Assembly: GCA_036272935.1 (NCBI GenBank) | Contig: DATAXP010000003.1 | Coordinates: forward strand, 1-64,000 | Direction of reading: 5' to 3' | Source of the DNA: DATAXP01 sp036272935 | GTDB lineage: Bacteria > Planctomycetota > Planctomycetia > Pirellulales > PNKZ01 | DNA: 64,000 nt | In this document: in pieces, positions 20,887-28,678 of the stretch | Layout: every line of letters begins with the position of its first letter | Numbering within the stretch: position 1 is the first letter of the stretch | The notes under the pieces: generated by a model | Told to the model about the DNA's origin: nothing | The model's input: the letters and a program-made list of their open reading frames with translations, nothing else | The model's database searches: none | Translations under genes and position numbers: made by a program

Positions 20887-21390
20887 ATGGTCGTCGTGCA
20901 GCAATTACGGCTGGTGCTTGAGGCGGAGCCGCCAAGATTCGATCTGCCAGGCTTCACGCTGCGCCACTACCGCGGCCCGGACGATATCGATCGCTGGCTC
21001 GAATTGCGGCAGCGGGCTTTTGCCCGGCAACGCGTCGGCGTCGGCACTTGGTCGCGCGCCGATTTCGAGCGCGAACTGCTCATGAAGCCCTGGTGGCGAC
21101 CGGAGCGCGTCTGGTTCGCCGAACCGCGCGGGGAGTCGTCACCCGTCGGCATGGTGACGCTCGCTGAGCGCGGACGCGGCACCGCCGCGGTGCCGGTTGT
21201 GCATTGGCTGGCATTATTGCCCACCTGGCGGCGGCGTGGCATCGGCCGATTGCTGATGAACGCGGTTCATCGTGCTGTATGGAATGCCGGCGGCCGCGAA
21301 ATCCGCCTCGAAACTCACTCCGCCTGGACCGCCGCCGGGAAGCTGTATGAGGCGCTTGGGTATGTGCCCGTCCCAGCCCCTAGTCCCTAG
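20887..21390 (+). CDS. GNAT-family N-acetyltransferase
   Basis: This 167-residue protein has the GNAT core: VGMVTLAERG (beta4), VHWLALLPTWRRRGIGRLLM (acetyl-CoA-binding R-x-x-G-x-G/A loop) and a C-terminal AGKLYEALGY. It should acetylate a small amine or protein using acetyl-CoA; the substrate is unknown. A TACAAT box at 20873-20878 lies only about 9 bp before the ATG, so the message may be nearly leaderless. It converges on purN, overlapping its 3' end by about 11 bp. Confidence 0.85.
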   Translation: MVVVQQLRLVLEAEPPRFDLPGFTLRHYRGPDDIDRWLELRQRAFARQRVGVGTWSRADFERELLMKPWWRPERVWFAEPRGESSPVGMVTLAERGRGTAAVPVVHWLALLPTWRRRGIGRLLMNAVHRAVWNAGGREIRLETHSAWTAAGKLYEALGYVPVPAPSP

Positions 21391-22000
21391 CCCCCAGCCC
21401 CTTTCCCGCCGCCACGCGAAGAATTGCCTCCGGATAGGCTTCGCACTCGGCGGCGAATACGCGGGCGGCGAGTGTTTCGGGGGTGTCGTCGTCGAGTACC
21501 GGCACTTGGCGCTGGAGGATGATCGGGCCGTGGTCGTACTGGTTATCGACGAAATGCACGGTGCAGCCGGTGACGCGCGCTCCGGCATCGAGCACCGCCT
21601 GATGCACGCGCAGGCCGTACATTCCTTGGCCGCAGAACGCGGGGATCAGCGAGGGGTGGATGTTCAGCACGCGCCCGGTAAAATCATCGGGCACCGGCGT
21701 GAATTTCAGGAAGCCTGCCATCACGACCAAGTGCGGTGCCACGGCGCGGCAGGCGCCGAACACCGCCTCGCCATAGGCCGCGTCGCTCGTGTAATCGCGG
21801 CGCTCGAACACTTGGGTCGGCACGCCCGCCTCGGCGGCAATCGCCAATCCGCCCGCCTGCGGATTGCTCGAAATCACCAACTCGATTCGTGCATCGAGCT
21901 CGCCGTCGGCAATCTTTTCGAGCAGGTTTCGCAGCGTCGTCCCGCCGCCGGAGATCAGCACTGCTAATCGCACAGGCGACGCGGGAAGGCCGGCGCTCAT
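21380..22000 (-). CDS. purN: Phosphoribosylglycinamide formyltransferase PurN
   Basis: PurN uses 10-formyl-THF to formylate GAR in step 3 of purine synthesis. The 206-residue protein has the N-terminal LAVLISGGGTTLRNLL phosphate loop, VVMAGFLKFTP, the catalytic block NIHPSLIPAFCGQGMYG (Asn and His) and the catalytic Asp in VDNQYDHGPI. Its ATG at 22000 overlaps the ileS stop by 4 bp, so the two are likely one transcript with coupled translation. Confidence 0.95.
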   Translation of the reverse strand: MSAGLPASPVRLAVLISGGGTTLRNLLEKIADGELDARIELVISSNPQAGGLAIAAEAGVPTQVFERRDYTSDAAYGEAVFGACRAVAPHLVVMAGFLKFTPVPDDFTGRVLNIHPSLIPAFCGQGMYGLRVHQAVLDAGARVTGCTVHFVDNQYDHGPIILQRQVPVLDDDTPETLAARVFAAECEAYPEAILRVAAGKGLGARD

Positions 22001-25000
22001 CGGCGCGCCACCTTCACGTACAGCTTCACTGGCTTGCCGGCCAGTTCGATGGAAACCGGCTCGACGCCCGGCAGCGGACCGACCAGCACGCGCACCGCGA
22101 GCGTCTCGCTGGCGATCGTATCTTGGAAATCACCCGCGGCCGCCTGAATGTCTGGATCGTCGGTTTCGATTCCTAGCTCGATTCGGTCGGTATACTCGAG
22201 CCGCTGATCCTTGCGGATCGTCTGAATAGCATGGACCAGCTCGCGGGCGATTCCTTCGCTCCGCAACTCGGGCGTCAATTCGGTCGACAGGACCACGACG
22301 GCCGAAGGGCCTTGCGCCGCGGCCCAGCCTTCACGGGCTTGGAGGCGCACTTGCACGTCCTGCTCGTCGAGCGTGGCGATCGCGCCGCCGGCCAGCGGTA
22401 GCTCGACCTGCTTTTGCGACGAGAGCCGCGCGAGCAGCGCCGCGACGTCGGCCTCGGCCAGTGCTTTCTTGACGGCCGGCAACTGCTTGCCCAGCCGCGG
22501 CCCTAAGCGCTTCAGATCGGGCAATACCGTGTACGTAACGTACTGATCGGCGCGCTCGGCGAAATCGAGCACCTTAACGTTCAGCTCCTCGCGCACCAGC
22601 GCGGCATGTCCTTCTAGCCAAGTTCGATGCCGTGGATCGACCAGCACAATCTCGACGCGTTCCAGCGGTTGCCGCACCTTCAGTTTGGCCGTGGTCCGCG
22701 CGCTGCGCCCCAGCGACACGACCTCGCGCACCAGCGCCATTTGGGCCGAGAGGGTTTCGTCGACCAGTGCCGTATTGGCTGGCGGGTAATCGGCCAGGTG
22801 GACACTCTCGACTGCGCGACCTTCCGATTCGGCAACCGCCAGATTCTGCCACAGTGTCTCAGCCAGGAACGGCACGAACGGGGCGATCAGTTTTGTCGTC
22901 TCGAGCAGGCACTCGTACAGCGTCCAGTAGCCGTCGAGCTTGTCGCGGTCGTGCTTGTCTTCACGCCAGAACCGATCGCGGCTGCGGCGGACGTACCAGT
23001 TGCTCAAAGCATCGACGTAGGCAGTGATGGCGGCACAGGCGGCGAAGTTGTCGTACGCGTCCATGCGTTCGGTGACAACCTGGATCGTGCGGTGCAGCTC
23101 GCCGGCGATCCAGCGATCGAGCTCGCTGCGCTCAGCGGCGGGGCGATACGAATCGGCCGATTTGAGGATGTCGGAATTGAGATCGTCCAATTCGCCGCGC
23201 AGGCCCTTCGTCGGCTCGAAGCCGTCGATGTTCGCGTAGATGACGAAGAACGTGTAGACGTTCCACAGCCGCAGCAGGAACTCGGGAATGCTGTCCTTGA
23301 TTGCCTGCTCGTTGTAACGGATTCCGGTCCACGGCGGTTGATTGGCGAAGAAGTACCAGCGCAGCGCGTCGGCCCCGTAGCGATCGAAAATCTCGGTCGG
23401 CTCGCGGTAGTTCCGCTTGCTCTTCGACATCTTCTGGCCGTCCTCGCCGAGCATCAGGCCGAGGACGACGCAGTTTTTGAACGGATGAGGAAACGGCTTC
23501 GATCGCTCGGTTCCCGGCAAAGCGACCGGAATATCGCCGAAAAGCAGCGTGCTGATCGCCAACTGGCTGTAGAACCAACCGCGGGTTTGATCGAGCGCCT
23601 CACTGATAAAGTCGGCCGGGAACTGGTCGTTGAACTGTTCGACGCCCGTGTGCGGATAGCCCCATTGGGCGAACGGCATCGCGCCGGAATCGAACCAGCA
23701 GTCGATCACTTCCGGAACGCGCTTCATCGTTCCGTCGCACTTCCCACCGGGATGCGTGCAGGCGTAGGTCACGTCGTCGATGTACGGTTTGTGAACCTTC
23801 AGGTCTTCGACGAGCGCGGGATTCGCTTTCTTTGCCTTGGCCCAATTCGCGCTCGGCATGAACTTCGGTTTCTTTTCCAGCTCGGCGTAGCTAGCGATCG
23901 CCTCGCGATGATTGCACTCAGGATCGCTGCACGTCCAGATTGGCAGCGGCGTGCCCCAATAGCGCTCGCGCGACAAGGCCCAATCGACGTTCGTCTCTAG
24001 AAAGTTGCCGAACCGGCCGTGCTTAATGTGCTCGGGGAGCCAATTGATCTGCTCGTTGTTCTCGAGCATCGGGCCCACGAAGTTGCTGGTGCGGATGAAC
24101 CAACTCCGCCGCGGATACTGGATGAGCGGATCTTCCTCAGCCCGCCAGCAGAACGGATAGTCGTGCAGGTACTGCTCCTGGTGGAACAGCAGGCCGCGAT
24201 GCTTTAGGTCGCGGATAATGTCCTTGTCGCAGTCCTTGACCCAGCGACCCCGGCAGAACTCGGGAGCGAATTCAGTGAATTTCCCGTCCGCCGCCACCGG
24301 CAACAGCAATGGCGTGAGGTTCGTCGTTGCTTTGCCTTGGTCGTCTTCTTGGCGATGTTCCTCCATGAGAAGTTCATAGTCTACCTCGCCGAACGCCGGA
24401 GCGATGTGGACTATGCCCGTGCCGCTGTCGATCGTTACGAAATTTGCGTGAACGACGCGCCAATGTCGTGGCTTCACTTTGCCGTCGGTGAACAGCGTGA
24501 CATCGTTCCAACGAGCACGTGAATAACAATCAAATGGTGGCAGGTAGCGCAGACCGACTAGTTCGCTCCCTTTCATCGGGCGGCCGACGACATTCAACTC
24601 GTGGCCGACTTTGCCGCGGATTGTGTCGACCAGCGCGCGGGCCACAATCAGCTTCGACGTACCGGGGGGATTACTCCTCCCGCTCGCCTCGTGCGCGGCG
24701 CCTACATCTTCAAGGACGACGTATTCCAGCTCAGGATGGACCGCGGCGAATTGGTTGCTTGGCAGTGTCCAAGGGGTGGTGGTCCAGACGAGCAGGCTGG
24801 TGTCGGCATCGAGGCCTAGTGCTTTGGCCCGTTCGTCCATGACGATCGGAAACCGCACGTAGACGCTCGGATCGGCGACCTGGCGATAACCTTGGCCGAC
24901 TTCGCCGCTACTGAGGGCGGTGCCGCCCTGGGACCACCACCAGACGATCTTGTGTCCCTGATACAACAGCCCCTTATCGAACAGCGTTTTGAGTGCCCAC

Positions 25001-25479
25001 CACACGCTTTCGACGTAGCTCTGGTGGTACGTGACGTACGCGTCGTCGAGGTCGACCCAGAAGCCGATCCGCCGCGTGAGGCGTTCCCACTCCTGCATGT
25101 ATCGCCAGACGCTTTGTTGGCATTTCTGGATGAACGGCTCGACACCGTAGGCCTCGATCTCCTCCTTCGAGTGGATGCCCAGCTCTTTGCAGACCTCGAC
25201 CTCGACCGGCAGGCCGTGGGTGTCCCAGCCCGCTTTGCGCTGGCAGCGGTAACCCTGCATGGTCTTGTATCGCGGGAACAGGTCCTTGATTGCCCGGGTG
25301 AGGCAGTGGCCGGGGTGGGGCATGCCGTTGGCCGTCGGCGGCCCTTCGTAGAAGATGAACGGGCCGTGCGGCGAGGGGCGTTCCAGCGACTTTTCGTAGA
25401 TGCGCTGTTCGAGCCAGAACTTGCCGACCTCGGTTTCGAGCTGCGGAAAGTTGGCCGAAGTCGGAACAGGTCGAAACAT
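21997..25479 (-). CDS. ileS: Isoleucyl-tRNA synthetase, eukaryote-like (IleRS2-type)
   Basis: The enzyme charges tRNA-Ile. With the start at 25479 (MFRPVPTSANFPQLE) it is about 1,160 residues, longer than typical bacterial IleRS1. The class I signature sits in YEGPPTANGMPHPGH (HPGH at residues 55-58) and the KMSKS loop in GQKMSKSKRN near residue 681. The GPPTANGMPH context is that of the eukaryote-like IleRS2 clade rather than the PPYANGDIHIGH form. The long C-terminal region supports this. It is followed directly by purN. An in-frame start at 25539 adds 20 residues with no family character. Confidence 0.95.
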   Translation of the reverse strand: MFRPVPTSANFPQLETEVGKFWLEQRIYEKSLERPSPHGPFIFYEGPPTANGMPHPGHCLTRAIKDLFPRYKTMQGYRCQRKAGWDTHGLPVEVEVCKELGIHSKEEIEAYGVEPFIQKCQQSVWRYMQEWERLTRRIGFWVDLDDAYVTYHQSYVESVWWALKTLFDKGLLYQGHKIVWWWSQGGTALSSGEVGQGYRQVADPSVYVRFPIVMDERAKALGLDADTSLLVWTTTPWTLPSNQFAAVHPELEYVVLEDVGAAHEASGRSNPPGTSKLIVARALVDTIRGKVGHELNVVGRPMKGSELVGLRYLPPFDCYSRARWNDVTLFTDGKVKPRHWRVVHANFVTIDSGTGIVHIAPAFGEVDYELLMEEHRQEDDQGKATTNLTPLLLPVAADGKFTEFAPEFCRGRWVKDCDKDIIRDLKHRGLLFHQEQYLHDYPFCWRAEEDPLIQYPRRSWFIRTSNFVGPMLENNEQINWLPEHIKHGRFGNFLETNVDWALSRERYWGTPLPIWTCSDPECNHREAIASYAELEKKPKFMPSANWAKAKKANPALVEDLKVHKPYIDDVTYACTHPGGKCDGTMKRVPEVIDCWFDSGAMPFAQWGYPHTGVEQFNDQFPADFISEALDQTRGWFYSQLAISTLLFGDIPVALPGTERSKPFPHPFKNCVVLGLMLGEDGQKMSKSKRNYREPTEIFDRYGADALRWYFFANQPPWTGIRYNEQAIKDSIPEFLLRLWNVYTFFVIYANIDGFEPTKGLRGELDDLNSDILKSADSYRPAAERSELDRWIAGELHRTIQVVTERMDAYDNFAACAAITAYVDALSNWYVRRSRDRFWREDKHDRDKLDGYWTLYECLLETTKLIAPFVPFLAETLWQNLAVAESEGRAVESVHLADYPPANTALVDETLSAQMALVREVVSLGRSARTTAKLKVRQPLERVEIVLVDPRHRTWLEGHAALVREELNVKVLDFAERADQYVTYTVLPDLKRLGPRLGKQLPAVKKALAEADVAALLARLSSQKQVELPLAGGAIATLDEQDVQVRLQAREGWAAAQGPSAVVVLSTELTPELRSEGIARELVHAIQTIRKDQRLEYTDRIELGIETDDPDIQAAAGDFQDTIASETLAVRVLVGPLPGVEPVSIELAGKPVKLYVKVARR

Positions 25480-25599
25480 GCGCTTCGCAGTGCCGGAAAG
25501 GCGAAAGGGGCGGCGAAAATGAGAGGGAAAGTAGACCACGCGGGGCGGTGTTTTTCAATCCGCACGACGACGGTGATACAATGGCCGACGGAGGAACCA

Positions 25600-25938
25600 A
25601 TGCCCACGGACGTACCGATCGAGATCGATTGTGCCAGCGTGAAAGCCCGGCTTGATCGCGGCGATGACTTCTTGCTGCTCGATTGCCGCGAGCGCGAGGA
25701 ATACGAGACCGCGCGCATTGCTGGGGCGACGCTGGTCCCGATGAGCGAGTTGATGATACGCGTCGGCGAACTGCAAGCGGCGCAAAGCAAGCCGGTGGTG
25801 GTGCACTGCCATCACGGTGGGCGCAGCCTGAAGGTGACGCATTGGCTACGGCAAAACGGCTTCCCGCAGGCGCAGAACATGACCGGGGGCATCGACCGCT
25901 GGTCGCAGGAGATCGATCCTGCGGTGCCGCGGTACTGA
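25600..25938 (+). CDS. Rhodanese-domain protein
   Basis: This 112-residue single-domain rhodanese has LLLDCREREEYETARI (substrate-domain start), an active-site loop VVHCHHGGRS with the catalytic cysteine, and GGIDRWSQEIDP at the end. It probably transfers or carries sulfane sulfur in the cytosol; the partner is unknown. ATG at 25600 is preceded by GGAGGA, one of the strongest ribosome-binding sites in the window. It is divergent from ileS. Confidence 0.92.
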   Translation: MPTDVPIEIDCASVKARLDRGDDFLLLDCREREEYETARIAGATLVPMSELMIRVGELQAAQSKPVVVHCHHGGRSLKVTHWLRQNGFPQAQNMTGGIDRWSQEIDPAVPRY

Positions 25939-25975
25939 GGCACAGGCGTTGAGCAGTCGCGACCGCTTTGGCGAA

Positions 25976-26218
25976 CTACCAGTCCCAGTTCCGCCGTACG
26001 TATGTGGCCAAAGACGCGAAACACCCTCCCAGCAGCGTTCCCATCGCGTAACCAGGCCAATGCGGCACCGTATTGGTCGCCAGGCCGCCATTGAACCAAT
26101 CAGGCGATGTGAACGTGCTGTAGGGGTACGTGCCAGGCGTGCCTAATGTGTCGATGCATGTGCCAACCAACAATCCGACGAGCGCACCGACGATTGCCGA
26201 AAGGAAGATAGCTCGCAT
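25976..26218 (-). CDS. Small membrane protein, unknown function
   Basis: This 80-residue protein has two hydrophobic stretches (IFLSAIVGALVGLLVGTCI and WPGYAMGTLLGGCFASLATY) separated by an aromatic-rich loop. The first could be a signal anchor. No family is recognised. It is convergent with the rhodanese gene, 37 bp apart. Confidence 0.5.
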   Translation of the reverse strand: MRAIFLSAIVGALVGLLVGTCIDTLGTPGTYPYSTFTSPDWFNGGLATNTVPHWPGYAMGTLLGGCFASLATYVRRNWDW

Positions 26219-26338
26219 GACTGCTCCAACGGGCTTGTTCGTTACGAGTATCTTAGCCGCTCATCGCGAGCGCGCCGCTTGAAAAGCGGCGGCTAGCGAC
26301 CTATAACCACCTATTCCCTGCAACGTCTCGTTGCTCGC

Positions 26339-26423
26339 GCCCGGGTGGCGGAATTGGCAGACGCGCAAGCCTCAGGAGCTTGTGACCGTTAAGGTCGTGG
26401 AGGTTCGATCCCTCTCCCGGGCA
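26339..26423 (+). tRNA. tRNA-Leu (anticodon CAG)
   Basis: This is a complete class II tRNA of 85 nt. Acceptor GCCCGGG pairs with CCCGGGC, the anticodon stem CAAGC/GCTTG encloses loop CTCAGGA with anticodon CAG, a long variable arm follows (TGACCGTTAAGGTCGT), and the T-loop is GGTTCGATCC. Discriminator A; CCA is not encoded. The 3' half is overlapped on the other strand by the end of a nucleotidyltransferase-like gene. Confidence 0.95.
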
Positions 26424-26917
26424 GTTTGTTGTTTTTCCGGTGGCAATCGCTTGATTGCCTCTAACTGCACGAGCACGGCCTGGTCTTTCGTGCGATTGAT
26501 GTGGCGATTCACGGCAATCAGGTCATCCAGGCCGATGATTGCAACTCGGCAACCGCCGATGTCGATCTGCTCTGAGCCGGCGAGTAGATCCTCGTAACCG
26601 CCCAAGGGTTCGACCCAACCGAGCAAATCGAGCGGTCCGATGTCGGTGTTGAACGTGAAATTCGAACCGAGCGCCAAGCTGCGTGCATCGAGTTGGAAGG
26701 GCAGGTCGACCGGCGCACCACGGAGCGTGGGATGAAGTTCGCGCAGCGACGCCGCAAGCTTCTCTAGATTCTCTCCTGTGCGACGGTAGCACAAGTCGAC
26801 GTCGAACGTCGGCAGCAGCGAACCGTGTAGAACGGCGGCTTGACCTCCGATCACGATGAATTCGACGCCGTGCCGCTGGAGCAGACCCGAGGGCGTGCGC
26901 GTTCGGGTCGAGATCAT
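26372..26917 (-). CDS. Nucleotidyltransferase-fold protein, 3' end running into tRNA-Leu
   Basis: This protein of about 181 residues has the nucleotidyltransferase core of AbiEii/MNT-like proteins: FIVIGGQAAVLHGS followed by TFDVDLCYRR (GG and DxD metal motifs), then IIGLDDLIAVNRHINRTKD. Such proteins act as toxins or antitoxins or modify RNA; the role here is unknown. The start at 26917 (MISTRTRTPSG) is the best of weak choices. The last 17 or so codons read through the antisense of tRNA-Leu. The original stop was probably lost when the gene was placed next to the tRNA, or the gene uses the tRNA for its stop. Confidence 0.6.
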   Translation of the reverse strand: MISTRTRTPSGLLQRHGVEFIVIGGQAAVLHGSLLPTFDVDLCYRRTGENLEKLAASLRELHPTLRGAPVDLPFQLDARSLALGSNFTFNTDIGPLDLLGWVEPLGGYEDLLAGSEQIDIGGCRVAIIGLDDLIAVNRHINRTKDQAVLVQLEAIKRLPPEKQQTARERDRTSTTLTVTSS

Positions 26918-27041
26918 CGCACGCGCGCAGCCAAATCTCGCCGAGAGCATTGGCCATTTGGCAGGCAAGGCGAAGAATCTTCCGCCCGACGCTGCCGAGC
27001 AACACGACCATTATCTTTACGGTACGCCGAAGAACTCATGA
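26895..27041 (+). CDS. Possible small antitoxin upstream of the PIN gene
   Basis: A short frame (about 48 residues from GTG 26895, or longer from ATG 26856) ends LAGKAKNLPPDAAEQHDHYLYGTPKN, which looks like a conserved antitoxin C-terminus. Its stop overlaps the PIN-gene ATG by 4 bp (ATGA), the usual antitoxin-toxin coupling. The N-terminal part overlaps the start of the divergent nucleotidyltransferase gene, so it may be truncated. I infer the role from position and end sequence only. Confidence 0.4.
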   Translation: MRVRVEIIARAQPNLAESIGHLAGKAKNLPPDAAEQHDHYLYGTPKNS

Positions 27042-27460
27042 TGCCGGTCTTTGCCGACACATCGTACTTCTTGGCGTTTTTCGGCGAGCGCGACCAGCAT
27101 CACAAACGTGCCTTGGCATGGACCCGCTGCATGCGGGCGCCCGTGATTACCACCGAGTACGTGGTGATCGAGGTCGGCAACTCGCTGACAAAAGGGAAGG
27201 ACTGATCCGTATTTGTTGAATTCCAAGCAGCGCTCCGAAAGACGACAGCGCTCGAAGTGGTACCTGCCACTACGCAGCTTCAGGACCGAGGGGCAAAGCT
27301 TTTCGGCGAACGACTCGATAAGACCTGGTCACTCACCGACTGCATCTCGTTCGTGGTCCTGTCGGATCTCGACATCGTCGACGCCCTCAGCGCCGATCGC
27401 GACTTCGAGGAAGCTGGTTTCCGCGCATTGCTGCGCTACGAGCCCGAGAGCGTCGCCTAA
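27038..27460 (+). pseudogene. PIN-domain ribonuclease toxin interrupted by in-frame TGA
   Basis: The frame from ATG 27038 begins MMPVFADTSYFLAFF (first PIN acidic residue) and ITTEYVVIEVGNSLTKGKD, then stops at TGA 27203-27205. The same frame continues SVFVEFQAAL and PATTQLQDRGAKLF, then the second acidic cluster WSLTDCISFVVL and DALSADRDFEEAGF, to TAA at 27460. The full frame of about 139 residues is the normal PIN toxin length. A single C-to-T change of CGA (Arg) to TGA would explain the break. The toxin is probably inactive unless the stop is suppressed. Confidence 0.8.
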
Positions 27461-28674
27461 CGGCTTAAGAGTTCCTTGCCTCGATACCAAGTAGCCGCCA
27501 CCGGCAAGTCGCAATCGAATAGCGCCTCGAACGGATCATGCGCCGCGCGGTCCGGCAGCGCCACCGCGAGGAGATTTGCCTGCTTGCCCGGTTCGATCGT
27601 GCCGAGCATTTGCTCCATCCCCAATGCCCGCGCGCCGTTGACGGTTGCCATTTGCAGCACCCTTTCCGGCGCGATCGACGAGTAGTGCCGGGCCACGTGG
27701 CGCATCTCTTCCAACAAGCTCAGGTCGGGATTCGATCCCCGGCCATCGGTCCCGAGCGCGACGTTGCAGCCTGTCGCGAGCATCTGCTCGAGCGGATAGC
27801 GCTCGTGGCCGAAGTAGGCGTGCGTGCGCGGGCAATAGACAACCGTCATGCGATCGCGACGCTGCGCGAGGAAATCGATTTCTTGATCATCGAGATAGTT
27901 GCCGTGCACGACCAGTGCCCGTGGCACCTCGGCGAGCAACCGCAAGTAGTCGAGCGGCCGTGGTAGGCATGGTGACGGCGTGATCCCTAACCCCTCGAAC
28001 AGTTCGCGGTATGCGCCGCCGCCTGTGGCGAGATACTCCAGTTCCTCGCGCGACTCGGCCACGTGCGACGCCACCGGGAGCCCAAAGCGCGCCGCAAGTT
28101 GTACGACTTCTTGGAAGGCGTCGACCGTCAACGTATGGGGCGCATGCGGGCTTAGCCCTCGCCTCCAGGCGAGGTTTTCGCCGGCCGCGAATTCCCGGGC
28201 CACGCGCAGCGCCTCCGCCGCGCGCTCCGCCGTCGGCGCGAGCACCTCGTGGAACACCGTCACCTCCTGCCGCAGGCGGATCGCCGCGGTCCAGTCTCCC
28301 GGTGTGGCAATCTCACCGAGCGCCGTCACGCCCGCTGCCAACGACTCTCGCAGGCCGCACTCGATGGCTGCCGTAGGATCGGCAGGCTGCGCGCGCCGCC
28401 AGGCGAGCACTTCTTGAATCCACGCCGGCAGCGGCATCCCCGGCTTGCCCAGCGGTGCGCGCAGATCGCTGAAATCCAGATGCGTGTGCGCGTTCCCCAG
28501 TCCAGGCAGCAGCGCGACGTTGCCCAGATCGCCCGGCGGTCGACCAGAAGCGTTCTCGCCGACTGCCACGATCGTGTCGCCGGCAATCGTCACCACGCCA
28601 TCGGGTAACACGCTGCCGGCGGCGGTAAACACCCAGCGGGCTCGCAGGGCCAGCGGTTCGGCAACCTCGGGCAT
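27457..28674 (-). CDS. Amidohydrolase-family deaminase/hydrolase
   Basis: This 405-residue metal-dependent hydrolase of the cytosine-deaminase/chlorohydrolase branch has a small beta-sandwich N-terminus and a TIM barrel. Metal ligands are seen in GLGNAHTHLDFS (HxH), HVAESREE, VVHGNYLDD and GTDGRGSNPD. SPHAPHT is a substrate-side motif. The substrate could be a nucleoside-like amine; aminodeoxyfutalosine deaminase of menaquinone synthesis is one candidate, which I cannot confirm. It starts 4 bp after the DUF4139 gene and ends tail-to-tail (4-bp overlap) with the broken PIN gene. Confidence 0.85.
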   Translation of the reverse strand: MPEVAEPLALRARWVFTAAGSVLPDGVVTIAGDTIVAVGENASGRPPGDLGNVALLPGLGNAHTHLDFSDLRAPLGKPGMPLPAWIQEVLAWRRAQPADPTAAIECGLRESLAAGVTALGEIATPGDWTAAIRLRQEVTVFHEVLAPTAERAAEALRVAREFAAGENLAWRRGLSPHAPHTLTVDAFQEVVQLAARFGLPVASHVAESREELEYLATGGGAYRELFEGLGITPSPCLPRPLDYLRLLAEVPRALVVHGNYLDDQEIDFLAQRRDRMTVVYCPRTHAYFGHERYPLEQMLATGCNVALGTDGRGSNPDLSLLEEMRHVARHYSSIAPERVLQMATVNGARALGMEQMLGTIEPGKQANLLAVALPDRAAHDPFEALFDCDLPVAATWYRGKELLSR

Positions 28675-28678
28675 GGCG

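Noticed and set aside
27203..27205. The PIN-gene TGA as a selenocysteine or programmed read-through codon
   Set aside because: The position is not catalytic, no selenocysteine-insertion hairpin is evident after it, and a CGA-to-TGA mutation is simpler.
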